From: Deltaproteobacteria bacterium
Lineage (GTDB): Bacteria > Myxococcota > Kuafuiibacteriia > Kuafuiibacteriales > Kuafuiibacteriaceae
Reading direction: 5' to 3'
DNA: 59,659 nt
Assembly: GCA_011526105.1 (NCBI GenBank)
Contig: WYAZ01000179.1
Span: 1 to 59,659, forward strand
How positions within the stretch are numbered: position 1 is the first letter of the stretch; each line of letters starts with the position of its first letter. This document shows, in pieces, positions 1-11,554 of the stretch. The notes under the pieces were generated by a model. The model was not told where the DNA came from. It did no database searches and saw only the letters and a program-made list of their open reading frames with translations. The translations under genes were made by a program, and so were the position numbers.

Positions 1-508
1 CCACGCGGAGCTTACCCATGGTCGGCGCGAGTTGCCCGAGGCGAAGGACGATGTCGGAGACGAAGGCCGGGAAGGTGTTGACGGGTTTTGGGGTCTGAAG
101 GAGCGCCTCGTCGCCGCCTTCGTCGCGCCTTCGAGTCCACTCGGCGATGGTCGCGGACGTGAGCAGGAAGCGTCGTGCGGTCTGGGCCGCCGACCATGCG
201 CGCGCGGCGCGCAGAGCGAGGATGTCGAGACGCTCGGTGGGCGAGTAGTGCGGTCTCCGGTGCGCAGGCAGTTGTTTCATTCGCGCGTCTTTGATGCGCA
301 GCTCTTCGGCGAGCAGGGCGACCTCGGTCTCGAGCGCGTCAAGTTGGGCTTTGAGTCTCACGCGGTGCAGCGGCGAGTCGGCGCACCAGGCTCTGGAGTG
401 GACGAGCGCGATGTGGGCGGCGGCGATGACATCGAGGACCGCGGACTTCGCGTAGCTCGGCCACGACCGAGGGATGTGTGCGGCCAGGGGGGTGTGGGCG
501 AAGGCCAT
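1..508 (-). CDS. Transposase/integrase with HTH N-terminus, partial (3' end off window)
   Basis: Reading the minus strand from an ATG at 508 gives an open frame of 169 codons running off the left edge. A TGA lies two codons upstream, so this ATG is the first possible start. Residues about 60-75 look like a short helical region. Around residues 90-125 there is a helix-turn-helix segment (LALRAARAWSAAQTARRF, then TSATIAEWTRRRDEGG), followed by a linker of the type VNTFPAFVSDIVLRL. I recognise this order from DDE integrase-type transposases common in Planctomycetes and Myxococcota. The catalytic DDE core would lie outside the window. No Shine-Dalgarno is evident and no terminal inverted repeat could be identified on the 508 side. 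Whether the gene is intact cannot be judged. Confidence 0.72.
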   Translation of the reverse strand, partial: MAFAHTPLAAHIPRSWPSYAKSAVLDVIAAAHIALVHSRAWCADSPLHRVRLKAQLDALETEVALLAEELRIKDARMKQLPAHRRPHYSPTERLDILALRAARAWSAAQTARRFLLTSATIAEWTRRRDEGGDEALLQTPKPVNTFPAFVSDIVLRLGQLAPTMGKLRV

Positions 509-716
509 GCGTCAAGCGGAGTGAAGACTCGGCGCGAGAGTCAAGTCTCCGGTCGGCGCTTGCTGTGGACTGGGTCGGTCGGGGTCACCCGCGTCGTCTC
601 TCGCGGCGAGCCCGAGGGGCGTATCATCTTCGAGGCGCGGTCGGCCCGCGATGGGCACGTACGGCCGGAGCGCGGGATTCAACACCTACGCTCCGCCTTT
701 GGCGCGACGCACCTCT

Positions 717-1799
717 TCAATCCGGCAGAACGATGCCGAGGGCCCTGAGCGTGTTGCCCACGCTCACGAAGACGAGCCCGGTCGAGCCGAGGATCGCCGG
801 CCCGTTCGGGCGTTCGCCGAGCTCGTGCGTCGCCAGGCCCAGCCCCTCCGGGGAGACGAGGTGCACCGCGCCCGAGTCATCGAACACCAGCGTGTGATTG
901 CCGGCGAGCGGAATCGGGGGCAGGTACACCGGCGGAGGATTGGTCTCTTTGGTCTGAAAGCGCCAGACCAGCGCTCCCATCTCGTCGAGACGTTCGACCG
1001 CCCCATCTTCTCCGTAGGCGAGGATCTGACCGGCCTCGAGCGGCACGGTGCCCACGACTCGGGCCGGCCGCGGACGCTGGAAGACGGGCGCACCGTTCGC
1101 GGCGAAGGCCGAGACGCCGCTCCCGTCGCCGGCGACCACGACGCCATCACTCCGCAGGCTCGGCCCGGACGCGAGGCCGCTCATGTTCGCGCGGAAGATC
1201 ACCTGACCCGCGGCGTCGAAGCCTCGAACCTGGCCGTCATCGGTGGCGACATAGAGGCTCAGATTGGGACCGAAGATGGGCGCCGAGGTGGGAACGCTGC
1301 CGAGCTCGATGCGGCGCAACACAGCCGCTTCAACACCTTCGAGGATCACGAGCTGTCCGGTCGAGGCCGCGCTCGCGAGCTGGGTGCTCTGCTGAGTGAA
1401 TCCGGACGGAGTGCTGGGGCCATCGGCGAGGCTGAGGTTCGCCAGCTCCTGACCGGCGAGATCGATCTGCACGACCCGTCCGATCGGGGTGAGGAAGAGG
1501 ATCCGAGGGCCGACGAAGACCGGCGCCACCGGTGCCGCGAGGGCCTGACCGGTGAGGGGCCCTTCGACCGCCTGCGGGCCGCGTTCATTGACGGTCACCA
1601 CCGCGCCGCCTCCGTCGCCCCCTGCGCCGGTCAGGGCGATGACCACACGCTCTTCGGGGCCGAGGCCCGGTGGGCTGACCGTGGACTCGGCCTCGTAGCG
1701 CCAGCGCTCCTCTACGGTCGGCGTTGTCGTGCTGCCGCCGCAAGCCCAGGCGCTCGCACAGGCGAGCAGGACGGAGAAGGAGGCTCGGAAAGAGGTCAT
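717..1799 (-). CDS. PQQ-like beta-propeller lipoprotein, uncharacterised
   Basis: A 360-residue protein that starts with a hydrophobic signal and a lipobox-like stretch (VLLACAS), with a second Cys a few residues on (AWACGG), so it is probably lipid-anchored. The rest is built from repeated short beta-strand units with alternating Gly/Asp turns (for example LYVATDDGQVRGFDAAG and LAYGEDGAVERLDEMG), the pattern of PQQ-like or WD-type beta-propeller blades. No catalytic residues are recognisable. Related proteins include BamB-like and sensor lipoproteins, but the blade sequences are too degenerate to name it. It is transcribed alone and divergently from the gene at 1911. Function unknown. Confidence 0.75.
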   Translation of the reverse strand: MTSFRASFSVLLACASAWACGGSTTTPTVEERWRYEAESTVSPPGLGPEERVVIALTGAGGDGGGAVVTVNERGPQAVEGPLTGQALAAPVAPVFVGPRILFLTPIGRVVQIDLAGQELANLSLADGPSTPSGFTQQSTQLASAASTGQLVILEGVEAAVLRRIELGSVPTSAPIFGPNLSLYVATDDGQVRGFDAAGQVIFRANMSGLASGPSLRSDGVVVAGDGSGVSAFAANGAPVFQRPRPARVVGTVPLEAGQILAYGEDGAVERLDEMGALVWRFQTKETNPPPVYLPPIPLAGNHTLVFDDSGAVHLVSPEGLGLATHELGERPNGPAILGSTGLVFVSVGNTLRALGIVLPD

Positions 1800-1910
1800 G
1801 GCGCGGTATCCTAGCCCGCTCTTTCGCCCTCGGCTTGCGAAAGCGCCGGTTCAGCGGTAACCCATGAATGTGCAGGGACTTAGCCCAAGATCCCCAGCCG
1901 AGCAGACGTC

Positions 1911-2543
1911 ATGAACGAGCCCGTCTCCGCCCCGACTGCAAAAGCCACGGGGAGTCCGGCGCGCTCGCCGGGACCCGCGGTGCTGCGTGCGCTGTTGTTC
2001 GTGCTCATGCTGCTGTCGGCGGCCGCGGCGCTCTTCGTCGAGCCGGCGCTCGCAGGGGCGGTCACGCGCGGCGCGATCTCCGCGCGGTGGTTGTTTTTGC
2101 CCATCGGGATCTACGGCGTCTTCCTCGCCGCTTACGCCTTCGATCGCGCGTGGCTCGTGCGTGATCGCCGGTATCCTCCCGGCAAGGCTTTCTTCCAGGT
2201 GGCGTTCGGCGTGGTCTTTGCGTCGTTGCTCTTGCCGGAGACCATCCAGGACTACAAAGCTCAAGCGGTCCCACGGCCGGACCGGCTTCTCGGTCACAAG
2301 GATCCGAGCGTGCGCGAGGTTTCGGTGCTCGCGCTCGGTTTCGAAGGGCTCGCGCCGGCTCGGCTCGAGCTCGTCCTTGGGCGGCTCGAAGATGACAACG
2401 CCAACGTCCAGAAGGCTGCGCTTCGCGTGCTTCGGAGTTGGTCGGGCGAGCCCGAGGCCGACGTCGTTCGACTGAGGAGCTGGGCCCAGACGGCCCGAAC
2501 CTCGACCGCGACCGCTCGAGGATCGACGGGAGGAAATCTATGA
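1911..2543 (+). CDS. Membrane protein with C-terminal HEAT-like repeat
   Basis: A 210-residue protein. After a Pro/Ala-rich N-terminus there is one hydrophobic segment at about residues 25-48, a second at about 60-78 and a third around 95-110. The cytosolic C-terminal third contains an alpha-helical HEAT-type unit (DPSVREVSVLALGFEGL and NANVQKAALRVLRSW). Its stop codon overlaps the start of the next gene by four bases (ATGA at 2540-2543), so the two are probably translationally coupled. I do not recognise a specific family. The last 25 residues are low-complexity Thr/Ala/Arg and may be poorly conserved. Confidence 0.72.
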   Translation: MNEPVSAPTAKATGSPARSPGPAVLRALLFVLMLLSAAAALFVEPALAGAVTRGAISARWLFLPIGIYGVFLAAYAFDRAWLVRDRRYPPGKAFFQVAFGVVFASLLLPETIQDYKAQAVPRPDRLLGHKDPSVREVSVLALGFEGLAPARLELVLGRLEDDNANVQKAALRVLRSWSGEPEADVVRLRSWAQTARTSTATARGSTGGNL

Positions 2544-4303
2544 TCCGTGTTCAGCTCGGCGTGGGCTTCGCAGCCCTCTTGCTCATCTCTTACTCCGCCG
2601 TGGAGCACCGGGCGGTCTCCATCGTCGACGCGACGGCCGAAGAAGTCGCGGTCGCGAAGGCGCGAGAGGCCCTCGCGCTCGGGCGGGCCGCGTGGAGCGA
2701 GAACCTGGAGCGACAGCGCGGCCTCACGCACGAAGCGGCATCCAGGCTCGCGGATGGTCCGGCTTCGGTGGTCGCCGCCCTCAACCGTCAGCTCGGGCAC
2801 GCCCGAGTCTTCGTGCTCGACCGCGACAAGAAGGTGCTCGCTCAGGGCGGCGAGGCCGCTTCGTCCCCACCCGGTGGCTTGCCGGGCGTCGATTTGGTCC
2901 GGCCCGGAACCACGATGCTTCACGTCGTGGCGGCACAGAAGCCGCTGGTGGTCGCCGTCGCGGGCGCACCGGACGGGCGCATCGTCGCGACTGTTCGACA
3001 GATCGCGGGCGCCGATCTTCTCGGCTGGTTGGGCGGAAGCGGGGAGGGTGACCTTCAGCTTGGACTCGCCGCCAAAGGCGGCGCTTTCACGACCTACTCT
3101 GCCGGCGAAGCGACCTCGAAGCTCGAGGCCGATGGCAGCTTTCGCTCCAAGGACGATCGATTCCGCTTCGTCAAAGCCGAACTCCATGACGATGTCGGCG
3201 AGCCGCTCGAACTCGTGGGCTTCGGCCGGGTGGACTCCCAAGCCGCGCTTCAGATGGCGGGGCTGCTCAAGACCTCCTGGATCGCGCTCGGCATCGCGGG
3301 TCTCTTGATGCTCGTGGTGGTCGTGCCGGTCGTTGCGCGCTTCCGCACGAAGGAACGAGCGATGGAAGGCTTTCAAACCGGCGATATTCCGGAGTTCCGC
3401 AGAGCGAGCTCCGTCCCCGAGAGCGATCCGGACGACGGATGGAGCGAGGTTGCGCTCGCGACCTCAGAGGAGACCTCCGAGCCGACGACGCCCGAACCCA
3501 TGGCGGAGGAGCCGATCACCGACCTATCTCGAACCCTTCCGCCGCCCGAAGGCCATGTCTCTGCGATGGACTCCCAGGCGATGCCGCCCCCCGAACAGCG
3601 ATCCATGACCTTGCCGCCGTCCTCGGAGCGGGTCGCGAGTGCGCCGCCGGAGGCTCAGATCGACGCCGCGCTCCATGCCTATCTTCCGCCCGCGTCCACA
3701 CCCCCGGCGGGTTATGGGGGGCCAGGGCCCGAGGTCGCGGCCTCTCGGCCGCCTTTCGCCGCTCAGCCGATGGGTGCCTTCGATTCCAGACTGCCGGTGC
3801 CCGAGCCCGACGGTGAGCTCGCCGACCCTTACGCGCACGGCTACGCGCCGGAGTACGCCAGCGAGATCCAGCCTTTTCACGATCCGCGTTATCCGGACGT
3901 CACGCGCGGCCAAGGGACGAGCCCACCTCCGCGGCCGGTCGGCGCGGGTTCGGCGGTCCCAGGTGTTCACGGAAGTGGCTTCTCGACCGCGTATCCGGCC
4001 GCGCCTCTGGCCTCCGCGGCGCCCATCACGCGCACCCCTCAGCTTCGTGCGTCCTATCCCGCGCCCGGCTTCGAAGACGTCCGGCCGTTCGACCTCGAGC
4101 ACTACCGGCTCGTGTACAACGAGTTCGTGGAGAGCAAGCGCAGGCTCGGCGAGATGGTCGACAACGTGACCCTCGAAGGCTTTTCGGCCAAGCTCAGAAA
4201 GAGCGAGCAGCAGCTGATCGACAAGCACGGCTGCCGCGCGGTCCGCTTCCAGGTGCTGCTCCGGAACCGCCAAGTGTCGCTGCGTCCGCAGCTGGTTCGC
4301 TGA
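2540..4303 (+). CDS. Membrane-anchored protein with MXAN_5187-type C-terminal domain
   Basis: The ATG at 2540 follows GGGAGGAAATCT, a good ribosome site, and overlaps the preceding stop. The frame is open upstream but that part has no such site, so I chose 2540 (587 aa). Residues 1-20 form an N-terminal membrane segment. Residues about 25-230 are a probable extracytoplasmic sensor-like domain. A second membrane helix lies near 245-268. A long Pro/Glu-rich disordered linker follows to about residue 510. The last 70 residues form a compact helical domain (YNEFVESKRRLGEMVDN, then CRAVRFQVLLRN). The architecture resembles a cache-domain receptor, but the output domain is not a kinase or methyl-accepting domain. 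The C-terminal domain recurs in the protein at 36113-36940. Function unknown. Confidence 0.78.
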   Translation: MIRVQLGVGFAALLLISYSAVEHRAVSIVDATAEEVAVAKAREALALGRAAWSENLERQRGLTHEAASRLADGPASVVAALNRQLGHARVFVLDRDKKVLAQGGEAASSPPGGLPGVDLVRPGTTMLHVVAAQKPLVVAVAGAPDGRIVATVRQIAGADLLGWLGGSGEGDLQLGLAAKGGAFTTYSAGEATSKLEADGSFRSKDDRFRFVKAELHDDVGEPLELVGFGRVDSQAALQMAGLLKTSWIALGIAGLLMLVVVVPVVARFRTKERAMEGFQTGDIPEFRRASSVPESDPDDGWSEVALATSEETSEPTTPEPMAEEPITDLSRTLPPPEGHVSAMDSQAMPPPEQRSMTLPPSSERVASAPPEAQIDAALHAYLPPASTPPAGYGGPGPEVAASRPPFAAQPMGAFDSRLPVPEPDGELADPYAHGYAPEYASEIQPFHDPRYPDVTRGQGTSPPPRPVGAGSAVPGVHGSGFSTAYPAAPLASAAPITRTPQLRASYPAPGFEDVRPFDLEHYRLVYNEFVESKRRLGEMVDNVTLEGFSAKLRKSEQQLIDKHGCRAVRFQVLLRNRQVSLRPQLVR

Positions 4304-4347
4304 GGCCTCGGCGGGCAGCCCCAAGCCACTGGAATGATTTGGGGAGT

Positions 4348-4373
4348 GTTCAGGATAGACATCATTTGTTCAG
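4348..4373 (+). promoter_or_regulatory. Paired GTTCAG motifs upstream of recN, candidate LexA operator
   Basis: GTTCAG occurs at 4348-4353 and again at 4368-4373, exactly 20 bp apart on the same face of the helix and 22-47 bp before the recN ATG. The second copy sits in TTTGTTCAG, which matches the right half of the LexA motif I recall for Myxococcus (ending YBYGTTCAGS). The left half of that motif is not well matched. A possible -10 hexamer (TATGCT, 4374-4379) directly follows. recN is a classical SOS gene. Confidence 0.4.
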
Positions 4374-4394
4374 TATGCTAACCCCGAACTCACC

Positions 4395-6125
4395 ATGAGC
4401 TCGCGCGGCATGCTTTCCTCCCTCCAGCTTCGAGATCTAGCGATTGTCCACCGCCTCGAACTCGAGTTTGGGCCCGGCTTGAACGTGCTCACCGGAGAGA
4501 CGGGCGCCGGCAAGTCCATCCTGGTTCAGGCGCTGTCCCTCCTGCTCGGGGGCCGCGGTTCCTCGGAGTGGGTCCGCGCGGGGAGCGAGGAAGCCTCGGT
4601 CGAGGGGGTGTTCGAGCTGTCGGCCCCAGTCCGAGACGCCCTCCTCGAGCGCGGCCTGCCGGCTGAGGGGCCGGAGCTGCTCGTGCGTCGCACCATCCAC
4701 AAGAATGGCAAGGGGCGCGTCTTCTTGAATGGGCAGCTCGCGACGGTGACGCTGCTGCAAGAGATCATGCGCGGCACCATCGACATCTCGGGCCAGCATG
4801 AACACGTCTCCTTGTTTCGAGAAGAGCACCACCTCGATCTTCTGGATGCCTACGCAGGCACCAAGCCGCTCGCGGCCGAACTCGCCGCGCTGTACCGCGA
4901 GCAAGCGGCCTTGCTCTCGGAGCTCGAGTCCGAGCGCCGCGCCACCGAGGAGCGCGCGCGTCGCGAGGACTACCTCCGCTTTCAGCTCGAGGAGCTGCGC
5001 GAGCTCCAGCCTTCGGAGGGCGAACTCGAGGATCTCGAAGTAGAGCGTCAGCGCCTGCGGCATGCGCGTCGCTTGCAAGAGGTCTCGGGGGAGGCCGAGT
5101 GTGTGCTCTACTCGGGTGAAGACGCCATCGTCGATCGGCTCGGCCGCGTCGAACGCGACCTGCAGGAGGCGTCCGCGCTCGATGATCGCCTCAGTCCGCT
5201 CGCGGCCCGGATGGCGCTCACCCTCTCGGAGGTGGGTGAGCTCGCGCGTGAACTCGGCCGATACGCGCATGGCGTGGATCTCGATCCAGCCCGCCTCGAG
5301 CACGTCGAGGAGCGCATCGAGTCTCTGCGGCGGCTCGCCAAGAAACACGGGGGGAGCCTCGAGCGCGCGATGGCAGCGCAGAGCGAGATGGAGGCGGAGC
5401 TGCGCCTCATCGAGGAGACCGAAGAGCGTTGTCTTCGCGGCCACACCCGGCTCGGTGAGCTCGGCTCCGAACTCGAGGCTCGCGCGCAGGCGCTCTCGGC
5501 GGCGCGGCGGCGCGGGGCCGAGAAGCTCGAGAAGGCCCTGCGCCTCGAGCTCGAAGGCCTCTCCCTCACCGGCTCCAGCCTCGAGGTCAAGCTCACTCCA
5601 CTTGCCGAGCTCTCTGTTCGAGGCGCCGAGCGTTCGGCCTTCCTGTTCGCGCCGAACGCGGGCGAGCCGGCGCGTCCTCTGGCCAAGACCGCTTCGGGCG
5701 GCGAGCTCTCACGGGTCCTGCTCGCGCTCAAGGTGGTGCTCGCCAGCAACGACGGCGTCTCCACCTACGTCTTCGACGAGGTCGACAGCGGGATCGGCGG
5801 CCGAGTCGCCTCGGTCCTGGGGCAGAAGCTGGAGGACGTCGCGCGGAGCAGGCAGGTCCTGTGCATCACGCATCTGCCCCAGGTCGCCGCGTACGCGGAT
5901 CGGCACCTCCGGGTCAGCAAGGAGATCGAGCGGGGGCGAACCACCAGCCGCGTCGAGGTGCTGGAGCCCCAGGCGTCCATCGAGGAGCTGGCCCGGATGC
6001 TCGCCGGGTCGGAGGTGACCCCTCGGTCCATCGAGCTGGCGGGTGAGCTCCGAGCCCGCGCGATGGCGCGGAGAACCCCAGGGCGAGCCCCCAGCGGTCG
6101 GGGTCGACGCCGCCGGGCCGCCTGA
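4395..6125 (+). CDS. recN: DNA repair ATPase RecN
   Basis: A 576-residue SMC-like protein close to the usual RecN length. The N-terminal head has LTGETGAGKS (Walker A, K40). Long Glu/Arg/Leu-rich coiled-coil arms occupy about residues 150-370. The C-terminal head carries ASGGELSRVLLALKVVL (ABC signature) and FDEVDSGIGG (Walker B and D-loop), followed by CITHLPQVAAYAD. RecN binds broken DNA ends and promotes cohesion and RecA-dependent double-strand break repair. An alternative ATG lies at 4410 (MLSSLQL), but both starts give a complete protein. The upstream GTTCAG pair suggests SOS control. No partner gene is coupled to it; the next gene begins 101 bp downstream behind its own promoter. Confidence 0.96.
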   Translation: MSSRGMLSSLQLRDLAIVHRLELEFGPGLNVLTGETGAGKSILVQALSLLLGGRGSSEWVRAGSEEASVEGVFELSAPVRDALLERGLPAEGPELLVRRTIHKNGKGRVFLNGQLATVTLLQEIMRGTIDISGQHEHVSLFREEHHLDLLDAYAGTKPLAAELAALYREQAALLSELESERRATEERARREDYLRFQLEELRELQPSEGELEDLEVERQRLRHARRLQEVSGEAECVLYSGEDAIVDRLGRVERDLQEASALDDRLSPLAARMALTLSEVGELARELGRYAHGVDLDPARLEHVEERIESLRRLAKKHGGSLERAMAAQSEMEAELRLIEETEERCLRGHTRLGELGSELEARAQALSAARRRGAEKLEKALRLELEGLSLTGSSLEVKLTPLAELSVRGAERSAFLFAPNAGEPARPLAKTASGGELSRVLLALKVVLASNDGVSTYVFDEVDSGIGGRVASVLGQKLEDVARSRQVLCITHLPQVAAYADRHLRVSKEIERGRTTSRVEVLEPQASIEELARMLAGSEVTPRSIELAGELRARAMARRTPGRAPSGRGRRRRAA

Positions 6126-6176
6126 GGCCATTGTGCAGTTCCCCCCGCGCAGATCTCGAAAAGTCTGGAAGTTTCA

Positions 6177-6206
6177 TTGAAATCAGGTCGGGGGGCTGAC
6201 TAATAT
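6177..6206 (+). promoter_or_regulatory. Sigma-70-type promoter before the PP2C gene
   Basis: TTGAAA (6177-6182) and TAATAT (6201-6206) are separated by 18 bp. The implied transcription start, near 6213, lies about 14 bp before the GTG start at 6227. A run of six C at 6141-6146 and a run of six G at 6189-6194 flank the region. Confidence 0.6.
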
Positions 6207-6226
6207 CCGCATCGCCGGGTAGGTGT

Positions 6227-7009
6227 GTGGGGGAGCAAAAGCCGCTCAAGATCCTGGCCTTTGGTCAGACCGACGTGGGCATGCGTCGGGAACGAAACGA
6301 AGACAACCTCCTCGTATCCAACGAACATTTCGTCTACGTGGTCGCCGACGGCATGGGCGGCCATGCGGGCGGCCAGATGGCTTCCAAGATCGCGGTCACG
6401 ACCATCGACGAGGTCATGACCGAGCAGCTCGGGAAGATCGGCCAAAACGGTCCTTACAAGGGGCCCATCGAGCAACACCCCGCGCTCATGTGCCTGCCCA
6501 CCGCGGTCAAGCGGGCCTGCGCGGCCATCTTCCGGCACTCGGACGAGAACCCCGAGCTGAAGGGCATGGGAACGACGGTCACTGGCGTGACGTTCCGAGA
6601 CGGATACGCGTTCTTTGGCCACGTGGGCGACAGCCGCGCCTATCTCATCCGAGACGGCCACATCGAACAGCTCTCCGAGGACCATTCCCTCGTCAACGAA
6701 CAGCTCAAGGCCGGACTCATCACCGCCGAACAGGCGAAGGTCAGCCGTTTCAAGAACATCATCACACGCTCGGTGGGCTTCGAAGAGGATGTCGCGGTCG
6801 ACACGATGGTCGTGCCGGCACGCGAGGGCGACATCTACGTGCTCTGCTCGGATGGCCTCGCGAACTTGGCCTCCGAGCCGGACATTCTCCAGCTCGTCAG
6901 CGACAACTTCCTCAGCCAGAGCCCCAAACAGCTGATCCAGCTTGCGAATGACCGCGGTGGCGACGACAACATCACCGTCATCGTGATCTATGTGAACGGC
7001 GTCGAGTAG
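6227..7009 (+). CDS. PP2C-type serine/threonine protein phosphatase
   Basis: A 260-residue single-domain bacterial PP2C (PPM) phosphatase starting at GTG. Metal-binding and core motifs are all present in order: RRERNEDN near residue 20, ADGMGGHAGG near 40, GTTVTG near 107, GHVGDSRAY near 123, EDHSLVNE, ITRSVG, VLCSDGL and RGGDDNITVIV at the end. It dephosphorylates Ser/Thr phosphoproteins using Mn/Mg and is expected in the cytosol because no signal or membrane helix is seen. Hanks-type kinases are abundant in such genomes, and one lies at 17461-19389 in this window. Pairing with that kinase is only a guess, as they are not in one operon. Confidence 0.95.
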   Translation: MGEQKPLKILAFGQTDVGMRRERNEDNLLVSNEHFVYVVADGMGGHAGGQMASKIAVTTIDEVMTEQLGKIGQNGPYKGPIEQHPALMCLPTAVKRACAAIFRHSDENPELKGMGTTVTGVTFRDGYAFFGHVGDSRAYLIRDGHIEQLSEDHSLVNEQLKAGLITAEQAKVSRFKNIITRSVGFEEDVAVDTMVVPAREGDIYVLCSDGLANLASEPDILQLVSDNFLSQSPKQLIQLANDRGGDDNITVIVIYVNGVE

Positions 7010-7099
7010 GGCGCTCGGGCGCGGCGAGGCCGCACCCTACAACCGGGGTTTGTGTCATCCACCTTCTGTCGGTGTGTGGAGCGGTCTGTCGGTGCTCAG

Positions 7100-7119
7100 C
7101 TGGAACCGATCGGTTCCAG
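7100..7119. promoter_or_regulatory. 20-bp perfect palindrome, candidate operator
   Basis: CTGGAACC-GATC-GGTTCCAG reads identically on both strands. It lies in the gap between the phosphatase and M23 genes, 29 bp before a TTGACG -35-like hexamer. It is followed by little sequence resembling a U-tract, so an operator is more likely than a terminator. Confidence 0.5.
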
Positions 7120-7147
7120 TTCAGGTATTCATTGTTCTTATGGATTG

Positions 7148-7176
7148 TTGACGACCAAGGGGTCAGCCGATAGCGT
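7148..7176 (+). promoter_or_regulatory. Possible promoter for the M23 peptidase gene
   Basis: TTGACG (7148-7153), 17 bp spacer, TAGCGT (7171-7176). The -35 matches five of six consensus bases and the -10 only three. If used, transcription begins near 7183, which excludes the longer reading frame beginning at 7052. Confidence 0.35.
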
Positions 7177-7186
7177 CGGTCTCGCC

Positions 7187-8152
7187 TTGTCCGAGGAGAA
7201 AAGTCGCTTCCTGACCATCATGGTCATCCCCGACACCGCCGGGGCAGAAGTACGTCGGCTTCGCGTGCCGAGGCTCTGGTTCAAGCTGGGGATCTCGGCG
7301 CTGCTCATCACGCTGCTCGGGTTCGTCGGTCTCGCCGGTTACGACGCATACTTGCTCGGTCAGGTTCAGGATCTCGATGAACTCCGAGACGACAACGTCC
7401 GCTTGAAGGCGCGTATCGCGCAGCTCGACGAAGAAGTGCAGACCATGGGTCGGGTCGTGGAACGAGTTCAGCAGTTTGATACTCGTCTTCGGAAGATCAC
7501 CGCTTTCTCGGATCCCGATCGCAACCTCGCCATCGGTGGTCCGGTGGGCATGGATCCGGGCGAAGTGCGCGCGGCCCCACTCAGCCAGACCGGCGCGCAG
7601 CGCATGAAACAAGATCTGTTGGGCGGCAAAGCCAGCCTGCGCGAGCTCGACCTGCTCGCCGGTCGCGTCGAGTTACTGTCGGACCGCGCCCGCGGCGCCG
7701 AGTCCAGCGTGCGCGAACTCCATGTATTTCTCGAGGACCAGCACGCCGTGCTCGCCGCCACACCCAGCCTCACCCCCACGCGCGGCTGGCGGACCTCGAC
7801 TTTTGGTTTTCGCATGGACCCGTATACGGGCCTTCAGCAGATGCACGCCGGCCTCGACATCTCGGCGAACATCGGCACCCGCGTCATCGCCAGCGCGCGC
7901 GGGGTGGTGTCCTGGGCCTCCACGCAGAACGCCTACGGAAACCTCGTTGCCATCGACCACGGGCATGGCCTCAGCAGCCGCTACGCGCATCTGTCGAAGA
8001 TCAGCGTGAAGGTCGGAGACGAGGTCGAGCGCGGCGCCATCATCGGCGAGGTCGGCAACACCGGTCGCTCGACCGGGCCCCACCTTCACTATGAAGTTCG
8101 TCTCAACGGGATCCCGCAGGACCCTGAGCGGTTCATCCTGGACTCCTTCTAA
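7187..8152 (+). CDS. M23 family metallopeptidase, membrane-anchored
   Basis: I place the start at TTG 7187 (321 aa) because family members begin shortly before a segment like FLTIMVIPD. The frame is open back to 7052, but that extension is unlike the family. Residues about 30-52 are a membrane helix, and 55-105 form a coiled coil (LDELRDDNVRLKARIAQLDEE). The C-terminal peptidase domain has HAGLDISANIGTRVIAS (HxGxD zinc ligands) and GPHLHYEVRLNG (HxH), plus the middle motif GHGLSSRYAHLSK. All zinc ligands are therefore present, so it should cleave peptidoglycan cross-links in the periplasm, unlike the degenerate EnvC type. It sits directly before secA. Confidence 0.88.
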   Translation: MSEEKSRFLTIMVIPDTAGAEVRRLRVPRLWFKLGISALLITLLGFVGLAGYDAYLLGQVQDLDELRDDNVRLKARIAQLDEEVQTMGRVVERVQQFDTRLRKITAFSDPDRNLAIGGPVGMDPGEVRAAPLSQTGAQRMKQDLLGGKASLRELDLLAGRVELLSDRARGAESSVRELHVFLEDQHAVLAATPSLTPTRGWRTSTFGFRMDPYTGLQQMHAGLDISANIGTRVIASARGVVSWASTQNAYGNLVAIDHGHGLSSRYAHLSKISVKVGDEVERGAIIGEVGNTGRSTGPHLHYEVRLNGIPQDPERFILDSF

Positions 8153-8285
8153 GCGCCCGTTTGGGCTCGGACACGCAGGCTTTCAAGGGGTCCCGGGCGG
8201 GGTTTCCAAGACCACGCTTGACGAACCGGCTCGCGTGTCACTAACCGGAAAGCTCGGCTCGGATTCGACCTAGGCCGTCCCTCGC

Positions 8286-11336
<3,051 letters not shown>

Positions 11337-11554
11337 GGATACTCCCGGCCGGGTGCGACGCTCCCAATCGCGCTCCCCTCGTAGACTTTCTTTGCTAGCG
11401 CCGCGAATGTGCGACACTTCTGCCGCTTTCGGCCGATAATCAGCCCACGGAGGGGTGTCTTCGCCGCGCCTCAGCGAGGGCGGAGTTGCACCTCGACTTG
11501 CGTAGATAAGAGCTGAATGAGAAAGGTACTTTTCCACCCTTTTTCGGAGTCTGA

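Noticed and set aside
1868-2164. Alternative start and frame before the HEAT protein
   Set aside because: The frame is a different phase with a strongly Arg-rich translation. The frame from 1911 has clear membrane helices.
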